This document shows, piece by piece, positions 1-6,979 of a stretch of 16,933 nucleotides of DNA (the stretch's first letter is position 1; each line of letters starts with the position of its first letter). The notes under the pieces were generated by a model, which saw only the letters and a program-made list of their open reading frames with translations, made no database searches and was not told where the DNA came from. The stretch is from an archaeon (GTDB lineage Archaea > Thermoproteota > Bathyarchaeia > TCS64), in NCBI GenBank assembly GCA_020444005.1, contig JAHLLU010000015.1, positions 1-16,933 of the forward strand, given 5' to 3'. A program made the position numbers and the translations under genes.

Positions 1-654
1 CTTGAACCGTTTAGCCGAAGCCACAGGGGCTAGTCCCACTTGAATAGGTGGATGGATCTCATCACCTACAGTTGATATGAAGTCTATGATCTCTCTTGGG
101 TCATAGGTGATCTGGGTTATGAAGAAATCAAAGCCGCTGTCTATCTTGGACTTGAATGTATCTGGTTCATTGGGTCGTCCAAGCACAATGGCACCACCTA
201 TATTGAAGTCAGTAGGCGTCTCAAGATTCCGAGAGTACCCCTTGTCCTGCGCGGTGCCGTTGTTCAAGCCTTTCACGATCCTGCATAATTCCTTACTTTT
301 TACTTCCCATACACCCTTAAAGTCGTTCTTCTTACGCGGCGTATCACCTGTAATGATGAAAACGTCTCTGAACCCAAGCATGTGGGCTCCAAGCAGCTCG
401 CTTTGAAGCGCCAAGAGATTCCGATCTCGACAGCTTAAATTGGGTACGATTGGCACGTTGAACTCTTCCCGAATATAGCTTCCATACACGATGGGACTGA
501 TCCTCATGGTTGCCATAGGATTATCAGTAATAGTTACCCCTGAGAGATAACCCTGAATCTCCTTAATAGGCTCCAAATGATTGATGCTACAGCCCCGTGG
601 AGGAACTACCTCATAGGTTACCGGGTAAGAGACGTGCAAATGCTCATAGAACAT
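1..654 (-). CDS. Methylenetetrahydrofolate reductase-like protein (MetF family), 3' end cut off by window edge
   Basis: The frame is open from an ATG at 654 to the left edge (218 codons, no stop), so the C-terminus is missing. The start YEVVPPRG (E15) matches the MetF beta-1 motif that carries the catalytic glutamate. ITGDTPR follows at about residue 100, and FDFFITQITYD near residue 180 is the family's typical C-terminal-half signature. MetF enzymes are TIM barrels that bind FAD and interconvert methylene- and methyl-tetrahydropterins, in methionine synthesis or the methyl branch of the Wood-Ljungdahl pathway. The start is fixed by a strong Shine-Dalgarno (GGAGGTG on the minus strand) inside the last codons of the upstream cupin, whose stop lies one base before this ATG, so the two are probably translationally coupled. 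The physiological pterin (THF or H4MPT) and the electron donor cannot be read from this fragment. Confidence 0.87.
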   Translation of the reverse strand, partial: MFYEHLHVSYPVTYEVVPPRGCSINHLEPIKEIQGYLSGVTITDNPMATMRISPIVYGSYIREEFNVPIVPNLSCRDRNLLALQSELLGAHMLGFRDVFIITGDTPRKKNDFKGVWEVKSKELCRIVKGLNNGTAQDKGYSRNLETPTDFNIGGAIVLGRPNEPDTFKSKIDSGFDFFITQITYDPREIIDFISTVGDEIHPPIQVGLAPVASAKRFK

Positions 655-655
655 T

Positions 656-1084
656 CTACACCTCCTCAGTCAAGAAATCCTCAGGACCAATCGTGGTCGC
701 AGTGTATTTCTTGAACGTATCACCGGCAGGCTCAGCTATGAAGTCGCCGTCCCACCACTCAAACGTGGTGATGTCATCATGGACGACCATTATGTGCGAT
801 ACTCCTGCTTCTACTGAGGTTATCTCACCAACCTTCAACGGTATAGTCTTCTCCACGCCATCCTCTATTAGCACATAATCTGCTTTTCCTGAAAGCAGTA
901 ACGTGTATTGAGTGCTTGGGTGGATGTGGTTACCCCGGTAGCTGCCTACCTTTGTCTCAAGTACTGAGTAAAATTTTCCATCTCGCTTGAAGGCATAGCC
1001 TTGACCGATGCCTTCGAATGTTCCCCATTCTTTTAGATTTAGACTGAGTGTTGTTTCCTCTCCTATTGGATACCCCCAATGCAT
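656..1084 (-). CDS. Small single-domain cupin protein
   Basis: This is a 142-residue protein with one cupin barrel. Motif 1 is visible as GNHIHPSTQ (H53, H55, Q59, where many cupins have Glu) with a following G66. Motif 2 is GEITSVEAGVSH (H97). The three histidines and Q59 could hold a metal ion. The C-terminal 30 residues (FEWWDGDF onward) lie outside the core motifs. No substrate can be assigned: single cupins include isomerases, dioxygenases and ligand-binding proteins. It is the first gene of a two-gene unit with the MetF-like gene, whose ribosome binding site overlaps this gene's last codons. That hints at a role in one-carbon metabolism or its control, but this is inference. The start is the first ATG; a weak AGGA lies six bases before it. 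Confidence 0.75.
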   Translation of the reverse strand: MHWGYPIGEETTLSLNLKEWGTFEGIGQGYAFKRDGKFYSVLETKVGSYRGNHIHPSTQYTLLLSGKADYVLIEDGVEKTIPLKVGEITSVEAGVSHIMVVHDDITTFEWWDGDFIAEPAGDTFKKYTATTIGPEDFLTEEV

Positions 1085-1103
1085 TTATTCCTATATTTAT
1101 GGA

Positions 1104-1117
1104 TTTTTGATAAACAC
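1104..1117 (-). promoter_or_regulatory. Possible promoter of the cupin-metF unit
   Basis: On the minus strand GTTTATCAAAAATCC lies about 27 bases before the cupin ATG, the right spacing for a near-leaderless archaeal transcript. The box is not a strong TATA consensus. A better-looking ATAAATATAG at 1091-1100 sits too close to the ATG to serve this start. Just upstream (1118-1131) is ATTCC-AAGG-GGAAT, a short inverted repeat that could be a regulator site. Confidence 0.3.
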
Positions 1118-1191
1118 ATTCCAAGGGGAATACAGTATAGACTCTAAATATGCCATAAATAATACAAGTTAACCAAAAATATTTCACAAAG

Positions 1192-1200
1192 AATAAATAT
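1192..1200 (+). promoter_or_regulatory. TATA box of the HTH-CBS gene
   Basis: AATAAATAT is centred 26 bases before the ATG at 1222, with no Shine-Dalgarno in between. This spacing predicts a leaderless transcript. Confidence 0.55.
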
Positions 1201-1221
1201 GATGATAAAATTCCTCTAGGC

Positions 1222-1782
1222 ATGCTCCCAGCAATAGAAATAATTCCTGAACGCAGAAGAAAACTAGGACTAACCCAAAGCCAACTAGCCGACCTCGCAG
1301 GAGTCAGCCAGAGCTACATTGCAAAGCTGGAGGCTGGAAAAATCGAGCCAAGCTACCTCAAGGTGAAATCAATCTTTGAGTCACTTGACAAGCTTGAGCG
1401 TAAGAAAGAGGTACAGGCGATGGAGATTATGACCGAGAACCCTGTTATCGTCCAGCAGACAGCCACAATACAGGAGACAGTCGAGATAATGCGGAGGAAT
1501 AATTTCAGTCAACTGCCAGTGTTTGATGGTGACAAAGCAGTGGGAGGCGTAAGCGAGAGAACTCTCCTAGACCAGATACTCTATAATGATGATGGGATAC
1601 CAGCAAACAGGAAACAGGTTAAGGATATCATGGATGATAGTTGGCCTATGGTGAGTGAGGACGCGCCATTGACGCTTTTGTCTAATCTGTTGAAGTATTA
1701 TCCGGCTATACTTGTGCAGCGTCAGGGTCAGGTTGTTGGCATAGTTACAAAGGCTGACCTCTTGGGCGTGTTCAGCGGATAA
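1222..1782 (+). CDS. XRE-type helix-turn-helix transcription regulator with paired CBS domains
   Basis: This 186-residue protein has an N-terminal XRE/Cro-like HTH at about residues 5-55 (RRRKLGLTQSQLADLAGVSQ, then SYIAKLEAGK, the typical recognition helix and turn). Two CBS motifs follow, at about 67-122 (EIMTENPVIVQQTATIQETV, later LPVFDG) and 132-185 (DIMDDS, later GIVTKADLLG). CBS pairs bind adenosyl ligands such as AMP, ATP or SAM, so the protein probably senses nucleotide or methyl-donor state and changes DNA binding. The architecture is a recognised archaeal regulator family. It is divergent from the cupin-metF unit across a 137-base AT-rich gap, which makes that unit a plausible target, and autoregulation is also possible. 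The start is supported by a TATA box 26 bases upstream. Confidence 0.85.
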   Translation: MLPAIEIIPERRRKLGLTQSQLADLAGVSQSYIAKLEAGKIEPSYLKVKSIFESLDKLERKKEVQAMEIMTENPVIVQQTATIQETVEIMRRNNFSQLPVFDGDKAVGGVSERTLLDQILYNDDGIPANRKQVKDIMDDSWPMVSEDAPLTLLSNLLKYYPAILVQRQGQVVGIVTKADLLGVFSG

Positions 1783-1790
1783 ACAAATTT

Positions 1791-1800
1791 CTTTTAAGAA
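1791..1800 (+). promoter_or_regulatory. TATA box of the anchored cyclophilin gene
   Basis: CTTTTAAGAA is centred about 26 bases before the ATG at 1822 and there is no Shine-Dalgarno, so a leaderless transcript is predicted. Confidence 0.55.
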
Positions 1801-1821
1801 AGCCCCCCTATCACGTATCCC

Positions 1822-2460
1822 ATGAAGCTGGAACGCAAGAAGATCATCTCAATATTCATCTTGTTTCTATTCTCAGGAAGCATAATCAGCATGGCCGCAA
1901 GCATATTCATGAAGCCAAAGACAGAGGAAACAGAGGGTACAATAGTTGTATTGGAGACATCTCTGGGGGATATTGAGGTTGAGCTTAACGCTGAAAAAGC
2001 TCCAGTTACTGTTGAGAACTTTTTGACATATGTGAACGCGGGTTGGTATGATGGACTATGTTTCCACCGAGTAATGTTTGGTTTCGTAGTTCAGGGAGGC
2101 GGCTTTGAGCCAGATGGAACCTTCAAGAACACAATGGAGCCCATAGAAATCGAATCAGACAACGGACTATCAAATCTAAACGGAACCATCGCCATGGCTC
2201 GTTCAACAGAGCCCGACAGCGCCACTAGCCAGTTCTACTTCAACATAAATGACAACACAGCCCTTGATTATGTTGATGAGGAGAACCCGGGATACACGGT
2301 TTTCGGTAAAGTCGTCTCAGGCATGGATGTGGTGATGGATATTACCAGAGCCGAGACAGGGCTTCACGAGGTCTATTATGCGGATTATGATTACACTGGA
2401 ACAGTTGAGGACTGGCCCGTTGAGGACATCTTGATAATCAGCGCCTACGTCAAAGAATAG
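1822..2460 (+). CDS. Membrane-anchored cyclophilin-type peptidyl-prolyl cis-trans isomerase
   Basis: This 212-residue protein begins MKLERKK followed by one hydrophobic segment (about residues 8-30), an uncleaved anchor or signal peptide that would place the enzyme on the outer face of the membrane. Residues 40-212 are a cyclophilin domain with FHRV (catalytic Arg R83), FVVQGGGF (Q91) and SATSQFYF. The position matching Phe113 of human cyclophilin A appears to be Tyr139. It catalyses proline cis-trans isomerisation during protein folding. It is paralogous to the next gene: both carry GTIAMAR and SATSQF at matching positions, with near-identical DNA there. Before the C-terminal strand there is an acidic insertion (YYADYDYTGTVEDW). 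A likely role is folding of secreted or S-layer proteins. Confidence 0.9.
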   Translation: MKLERKKIISIFILFLFSGSIISMAASIFMKPKTEETEGTIVVLETSLGDIEVELNAEKAPVTVENFLTYVNAGWYDGLCFHRVMFGFVVQGGGFEPDGTFKNTMEPIEIESDNGLSNLNGTIAMARSTEPDSATSQFYFNINDNTALDYVDEENPGYTVFGKVVSGMDVVMDITRAETGLHEVYYADYDYTGTVEDWPVEDILIISAYVKE

Positions 2461-2468
2461 CCCAAACT

Positions 2469-2480
2469 TATTCATTATAC
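2469..2480 (+). promoter_or_regulatory. Possible TATA box of the cytosolic cyclophilin gene
   Basis: TATTCATTATAC is centred about 25 bases before the ATG at 2499 but only about 12 before the ATG at 2487. It therefore favours the downstream start and a separate transcript for the second cyclophilin. Confidence 0.35.
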
Positions 2481-2498
2481 CATTACATGATAGGTTGC

Positions 2499-3005
2499 AT
2501 GACACCAACAGTCGTAATGGAGACAAGCAAAGGAAACATCGAGATAGAGCTTGACAAAGAGAAAGCACCAATCACGGTAGCCAATTTCGAGAAATATGTT
2601 AAGGAAGGCTTCTTCGATGGACTCTGCTTCCACCGGGTAATCAGAGGATTCATGATACAGGGCGGAGGATTCACACCAGACGGAGCAAGCCAAGACACTG
2701 GATCACCCATAAAGATCGAGTCAAAGAACGGTTTAAAAAACAAGAAAGGCACCATCGCCATGGCTCGTACAAGTGACCCCAACAGCGCCACTAGTCAGTT
2801 CTTCATAAACACGGTGGACAATGGTAACTTGGATTATCCTAGCTTTGATGGACACGGATACACAGTATTCGGCAAAGTGGTCGCGGGTATGGACGCGGTA
2901 ATTGCTATCGAGGCAGTAGCCACTGGAACCAAACTAACACCACATGGCCCAATGCAGGACTGGCCAAAAGAACCAATAGAAATCAAGAAAGCATACCTAA
3001 AATAA
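2499..3005 (+). CDS. Cytosolic cyclophilin-type peptidyl-prolyl cis-trans isomerase
   Basis: This is a single cyclophilin domain of 168 residues from the chosen start. An in-frame ATG at 2487 would add MIGC. I prefer 2499 because a TATA-like box sits about 25 bases before it and because MTPTVVMETSKG aligns with the start of the domain in the anchored paralogue. It carries FHRV with the catalytic Arg, FMIQGGGF, GTIAMAR and SATSQFFI, so all the usual active-site positions I can place are present, including the Phe that is Tyr in the paralogue. No signal peptide is seen, so it should act in the cytoplasm as a folding helper. It lies 38 bases after the anchored copy and converges with the amidohydrolase gene, leaving only five bases between the stops. 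Confidence 0.9.
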   Translation: MTPTVVMETSKGNIEIELDKEKAPITVANFEKYVKEGFFDGLCFHRVIRGFMIQGGGFTPDGASQDTGSPIKIESKNGLKNKKGTIAMARTSDPNSATSQFFINTVDNGNLDYPSFDGHGYTVFGKVVAGMDAVIAIEAVATGTKLTPHGPMQDWPKEPIEIKKAYLK

Positions 3006-3010
3006 AGGGG

Positions 3011-4177
3011 TTAACGGGAGAACACAAGTTCCCCGTCAATAAACACCATTCGCACTTGACTACGTGGATCCAATGGGTCACCCTTGGTGATCCGCAGGTC
3101 CGCGTCTTTTCCTTTTTCAATTGATCCAACCCGGTCACCTACACCTAGAATCTCAGCTGGGTTGATGGTAATGGTCTTCCATGCCTCCTCTTCACTGAGT
3201 CCATCACGAATAGCCAAAGCTGCACTGATAGGGAGGAAACCGATTTTACCGTTATCAGCGTCAGTCTGAAGAGCAACCTTTACTCCTGCGTCAACGAGGT
3301 TCTTCACTGTCTCAAAGGTTCGTTCACGGGTCTCCCATTTGGTTCGCCAGTTGAGCCCCGGACCCCAGACCGCTGGAATGCCTTTCTCCGCGATGTATTT
3401 CGCTATTCTGTGTCCTTCTGTGGCGTGCTCCCAGCTCATCTTGACGCCGAACTCTTCACAGATGCGTATGGCTATTGCCACATCGTCGGCTCTGTGGGCG
3501 TGGACTCTCAGGGGTATCTCGCCTTTGAGCACTGGTATGAGTGCCTCTAGTTTCAGGTCTTTCTCGGGTAGTTTTTCGGGGGTATCCTTGAATTGTTCCT
3601 TTTTCTCCATGTAGGTCTTGGCTTTGTAGAGCCATTCACGCATGATACCTGCCTCACCCATGCGGGTAGCTGGTAGAACCTTGTTTTTACCGTAGACGCT
3701 CATGGGGTTTTCACCAAATGCAGCTTTCATGCCGCTTGGGTTCAGGATTAGCATCTCATCAACAGTGGTTTTTGGAGCGGTTTTTATCACGACTCCAGTG
3801 CCGCCGATGACGTTTGCGCTGCCGGGTAAAATCTGTACAGTGGTTATACCGTTCTCATAGGCAGCGGTTAATCCTCCCTCGTCGGCGTTTGCTTTGATGC
3901 CGTCAAGGGCTCTGACTTGTGGAGTGATGGGGTCTGTTGCTTCGTTTCCGTCGCGTCCAGCCCATCCGATGGCTTCCTCCCAGATGCCTATGTGGCAGTG
4001 AGCTTCGACTAGTCCGGGTGTTACCCATTTTCCTCGTAGGTTGATCTCTTCAGCGTTTTTTGGTATCTTTATGTTGGTTCCTACGTCTTTGATCTTGCCT
4101 TTGTCTATGAGTATGATGCCTCGTTTGATGACTCCGTTGGTGATGGTGTTGATGTTCCCGTTTGTAAGGGCAATCAT
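3011..4177 (-). CDS. Metal-dependent amidohydrolase (imidazolonepropionase/prolidase-like), second of a tandem pair
   Basis: This gene encodes 388 residues from the chosen start. An upstream in-frame ATG at 4204 would overlap the previous gene by 17 bases. The ATG at 4177 is preferred because MIALTNGNINTITNG aligns with the start of the paralogue and a GGTGA motif lies just before it. The N-terminal beta-sandwich half is followed by the TIM-barrel signature VEAHCHIG (HxH metal ligands), then VHAHRADD, WEHATEGH and QTDAD (terminal Asp), and closes with GSIEKGKDADL and a C-terminal sandwich strand, the typical COG1228-like layout. Such enzymes hydrolyse cyclic amides or dipeptide-like C-N bonds using one or two metal ions. 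The substrate cannot be inferred. It is probably cotranscribed with the paralogue just upstream. Confidence 0.85.
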   Translation of the reverse strand: MIALTNGNINTITNGVIKRGIILIDKGKIKDVGTNIKIPKNAEEINLRGKWVTPGLVEAHCHIGIWEEAIGWAGRDGNEATDPITPQVRALDGIKANADEGGLTAAYENGITTVQILPGSANVIGGTGVVIKTAPKTTVDEMLILNPSGMKAAFGENPMSVYGKNKVLPATRMGEAGIMREWLYKAKTYMEKKEQFKDTPEKLPEKDLKLEALIPVLKGEIPLRVHAHRADDVAIAIRICEEFGVKMSWEHATEGHRIAKYIAEKGIPAVWGPGLNWRTKWETRERTFETVKNLVDAGVKVALQTDADNGKIGFLPISAALAIRDGLSEEEAWKTITINPAEILGVGDRVGSIEKGKDADLRITKGDPLDPRSQVRMVFIDGELVFSR

Positions 4178-4187
4178 CATATCACCT

Positions 4188-5351
4188 TTAGAGGCTGTGG
4201 ACAACCTCGCCGTTGATGATGACCTTCTGACACTTGGTCATAATATCCAACGGGTCACCGCTCAACAACCGTAGGTCAGCGTCCTTACCCACCTCAAGGC
4301 TACCCACACGATCTCCAACGCCTATAATCTCGGCTGGGATGGTGGTTATCGCCTTCAAAGCATAATCATAGGGCAAGCCCTCTTTGACGCTCAAGGCTGC
4401 ACAGATAGGTAGGAACCTGATGGTGCTGCCTACGGCATCAGTCTGGATGGAGAACTTGACACCAGCCTCGTATAGAGCAAGGGGAGTCTCGTAGCTGAGT
4501 TCCCTCATCTCCCATTTGCCTCTGCTTGTTAGACTTGGACCCCAGACGGCTGGAACCTTCTTTTCAGCGATGTAGTCAGCGATCCTGTGCCCTTCTGTGG
4601 CGTGCTCCCAGCTCATATTGACATCGAACTCCTCGCAGACTCTGATAGCTGTGGCTACGTCGTCTGCCCTGTGGGCGTGTGCCCTGAAGGGGATCTCTTT
4701 TTTGACTACTGGAACCAAGGCTTCGAGTTTGATGTCGTATTCTGGTTGTTTCTCAGGCTCGTCCGCGAATCGCTCCATCTTCTCCATATAGTTCTTGGTC
4801 TTCTGAAGCCATTCTCGCAGGACACCGGCTACACCCATTCTTGTGGATGGCATCTTCTTTGCCTCAACGCCATAAACCCTCATGGGGTTCTCTCCAAAGG
4901 CGATCTTCATGCCGCTTGGGTTCTTGATGAGCATCTGATCAACCGTGGTCTTGGGCGTTGTCTTTAATGCGACGCCGTGTCCGCCGATTACGTTTGCGCT
5001 TCCCGGAAGCACCTGTGCTGTGGTGATTCCCTCATGGAGTGCTGCTTTGAGTCCTCCTTCGTCGGCGTTGGCTTTGATACCGTCAAGGGCTCTTACGTGG
5101 GGTGTGGCTGGTTCTGTGCGCTCGTTTCCGTCGCTTCCAGCCCATCCGATGGTCTCTTCCCAGATGCCGATGTGGCAGTGGGCTTCAACGAGTCCGGGCA
5201 TAACATACTTTGCTTTGATGGTTTTCACGCCATCAGGAACCTTGACATCGGCACCGATCTTCTTGATCTTGCCGTCTTCGATGAGCACGATGCCGTTGTC
5301 GATGATCCCGTTTGTGATTGTATTGACTTTACGTCCTTTTACTGCAATCAT
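4188..5351 (-). CDS. Metal-dependent amidohydrolase (imidazolonepropionase/prolidase-like), first of a tandem pair
   Basis: This 387-residue protein has the same architecture as its downstream paralogue. The composite beta-sandwich is formed by residues 1-50 and the C-terminal 40. The metal ligands visible are H58 and H60 (AHCHIG), H225 and/or H227 (AHAHRADD), H250 and H255 (WEHATEGHR) and D305 (QTDA). The segment PGSANVIGG and the following KTxPKTTVD are shared almost exactly with the paralogue. No signal peptide is seen, so it is cytoplasmic. The stop lies ten bases before the preferred start of the second copy, consistent with an operon. Upstream are TATA-like boxes at 5381-5400. The product class is secure; the substrate is unknown. 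Confidence 0.86.
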   Translation of the reverse strand: MIAVKGRKVNTITNGIIDNGIVLIEDGKIKKIGADVKVPDGVKTIKAKYVMPGLVEAHCHIGIWEETIGWAGSDGNERTEPATPHVRALDGIKANADEGGLKAALHEGITTAQVLPGSANVIGGHGVALKTTPKTTVDQMLIKNPSGMKIAFGENPMRVYGVEAKKMPSTRMGVAGVLREWLQKTKNYMEKMERFADEPEKQPEYDIKLEALVPVVKKEIPFRAHAHRADDVATAIRVCEEFDVNMSWEHATEGHRIADYIAEKKVPAVWGPSLTSRGKWEMRELSYETPLALYEAGVKFSIQTDAVGSTIRFLPICAALSVKEGLPYDYALKAITTIPAEIIGVGDRVGSLEVGKDADLRLLSGDPLDIMTKCQKVIINGEVVHSL

Positions 5352-5378
5352 TTCAATTCATTCCTATTTGTTTTAGAT

Positions 5379-5400
5379 TGATATAGAACTTTTCTTAAAG
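5379..5400 (-). promoter_or_regulatory. Promoter region of the amidohydrolase pair
   Basis: On the minus strand two TATA-like elements are visible: TTCTATAT (5381-5388), which would start RNA about seven bases before the ATG at 5351, and CTTTAAGAAA (5391-5400). The second overlaps the T-rich terminator of the upstream operon. Confidence 0.4.
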
Positions 5401-5414
5401 AAAAAAAGAAAAAA
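5392..5414 (-). terminator. T-rich terminator of the DUF6754 operon
   Basis: Eight bases after the last stop of the operon the minus strand reads T6-C-T7-C-TTT, a typical archaeal oligo-T termination signal. A low-complexity TTTTCTT/AAGAAAA inverted repeat lies at its end. Confidence 0.6.
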
Positions 5415-5421
5415 GGGGAGT

Positions 5422-6144
5422 TTATTCTTCGGGTGTCTCCTTCTTCATGAACAAGTCATACCCAATCATGCTAGCAAGCATGACAAAGGCGATGACAATG
5501 AACGCCATCCTCGCGTCAGCGGGGTTTGGCGGGATTCCCAGCAAGTACTGGGCACGTCCAATGAAGAGACTGTACCTAGTGAGCACAGTGTATCCGTAAG
5601 CAGAACCGAAACCAGCCATCATCGTATAGCGCGCTATCTTCTCTACCACCTTCATTGGTGCTGATTCACGGGTTTCCCCTGTGAACCAGAAGTAGAGTAA
5701 AACGCATGGCACCATTATCTGTACCAGAATATTGTTTATGGTTTGCACCATGTCTCCTGCTACAAAGAAGGGCGTGTTTGCTTGACTGACGATCTGGTCT
5801 AGGAACTGGCTGAATACTACTGTCTTCAAAGCCATACCGATACCTGTACCGACGACTATCGCTAAGGGCCATCTGTAGAGGTAGAAGAGGCTTTTGTTGA
5901 ACCTAGCGTACCATAGGACGCCTACAAACATCACAATGATGAATGCAAACATCATAAGGCCACTACTGCTCCATTGCCCACCCCACTGGTCTCTGATATA
6001 CTTCAAGTCCTGACCGACGGCATAGCCTACGGCTACGCCTAGGTAGATGCTCTCAGCTAGCCTGTACCATGGGTTTTCTCTATAGAGTATGCTATAGATA
6101 CCTAGGGTGAAGAAGACCGCGGTCCAAACTGCTATGTCGACCAT
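5422..6144 (-). CDS. Polytopic membrane protein, fourth gene of the DUF6754 operon
   Basis: This 240-residue protein has about seven hydrophobic segments (roughly residues 4-21, 31-47, 63-80, 92-112, 136-154, 173-196, 213-232). Distinctive stretches are NPWYRLAESIYLGVAVGYAV in the first loop and second segment, and GSAYGYTVLTRYSLFIGRAQ near the C-terminus. I recognise no enzyme or transporter motif. From memory, similar proteins accompany DUF6754 proteins in some bacterial genomes such as Chloroflexota, but no function is known to me. The start is firm: the previous stop lies one base upstream, and the acidic tail of the previous protein (EEED) doubles as a long GGAGGAGGAGG Shine-Dalgarno. 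A T-rich terminator follows the stop. Confidence 0.85.
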   Translation of the reverse strand: MVDIAVWTAVFFTLGIYSILYRENPWYRLAESIYLGVAVGYAVGQDLKYIRDQWGGQWSSSGLMMFAFIIVMFVGVLWYARFNKSLFYLYRWPLAIVVGTGIGMALKTVVFSQFLDQIVSQANTPFFVAGDMVQTINNILVQIMVPCVLLYFWFTGETRESAPMKVVEKIARYTMMAGFGSAYGYTVLTRYSLFIGRAQYLLGIPPNPADARMAFIVIAFVMLASMIGYDLFMKKETPEE

Positions 6145-6145
6145 C

Positions 6146-6979
6146 TTAGTCCTCCTCCTCCTTTGTCATGAAGTACGCAAGGTTTCCCACTATGACTAGT
6201 AGGGTTACGTACAAGTGGCTAGTTGATACAGCGTCTACTCCCGCAACAGCTAGACCCGGCTTCTCCAAGAGTATCTCGTATTCTGCTGATACGGTTAGTC
6301 CCGGCATCAAGGCTTTTAGTTGCCCTGAGTTGACGTAGGGTATCATTCCTGATACAGATACGCCGATACAGCCTGTGATCTGGTCTGTTCCGAAGGGGGC
6401 TTGGAACTGCCTCATCCATTCGGGTGTTCCTGGTGTTCCTGTCTCGAAGCTTACGATTACATCGATGTCCTCGCCGGTTTGGATATCATCCATCATGGGG
6501 AACGAGCTTAGGGGTCTTCCTTCAACATAGTCAGCCGTTACAGTGTTATGTATGCTAGCGGCGAAGCTGCCCATTGCAGTCTCGCTACCGGGTACGTATC
6601 CTAGTCTTATCCAGTCCTCACCGTAGACATAGCCATAATCGGCTGGGTCTACTTGTTCGAGGAGCGTGTTAAAGACCAATGGTCCCTGTGTCCAGAAGCT
6701 GACTACGATTATGCTTACATCTTTTGTTAATAGATGCTTCATAGTTGCAACTGTCATGGGGAACAGTTCAGGCATACCTGATACACCATACATTGGCGCT
6801 AAGAGTACAACATCTCCGTCATTGATCTCGTTTTCGACGTAGTCATACCATGTTCTAGCGTCTTGACTGATGGGGATGGGTAACCCGAGGGGGTTTAGAA
6901 GTGGGAAGAGTACAACTATCCAAGCTAGTAAGTATATATATCGTCTATCCAAATTTTTCAACTTAACTAAAAAGGACAC
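6146..6979 (-). CDS. Membrane-anchored extracytoplasmic alpha/beta protein, third gene of the DUF6754 operon
   Basis: This 277-residue protein has an N-terminal transmembrane segment (about 14-32) preceded by KLKNLDRR and a C-terminal one (about 255-272) followed by TKEEED. By the positive-inside rule the roughly 220-residue middle domain lies outside the cell. Its alternating hydrophobic strands (DVVLLAP, SIIVVSFW, DIDVIVSFETG) suggest an alpha/beta fold. Conserved-looking blocks are GEDWIRLGYVPGSE, PMMDDI, GTPGTPEW and PYVNSGQLKALMPGL. No catalytic motif is recognised. The start is GTG, overlapping the previous stop by one base (TAGTG), with GGAGGTGA as a strong ribosome binding site. From memory, bacterial DUF6754 clusters hold a related protein. 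The function is unknown. Confidence 0.83.
   Translation of the reverse strand: MSFLVKLKNLDRRYIYLLAWIVVLFPLLNPLGLPIPISQDARTWYDYVENEINDGDVVLLAPMYGVSGMPELFPMTVATMKHLLTKDVSIIVVSFWTQGPLVFNTLLEQVDPADYGYVYGEDWIRLGYVPGSETAMGSFAASIHNTVTADYVEGRPLSSFPMMDDIQTGEDIDVIVSFETGTPGTPEWMRQFQAPFGTDQITGCIGVSVSGMIPYVNSGQLKALMPGLTVSAEYEILLEKPGLAVAGVDAVSTSHLYVTLLVIVGNLAYFMTKEEED

Noticed and set aside
107..406. Plus-strand 99-codon frame opposite the MetF-like gene
   Set aside because: It is antisense to a gene with clear family motifs; its translation shows no pattern.
957..1223. Minus-strand 88-codon reading frame across the cupin start and the divergent gap
   Set aside because: It overlaps the cupin in another frame, covers the promoter region, and has no recognisable domain.
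4587..5381. Several long plus-strand frames opposite the first amidohydrolase
   Set aside because: They are mirror frames of a well-supported gene, compositionally odd and without family motifs.
5390..5404. TTTTCTT-A-AAGAAAA inverted repeat
   Set aside because: It is low-complexity T/A sequence in a terminator/promoter overlap with a one-base loop; not treated as a separate site.
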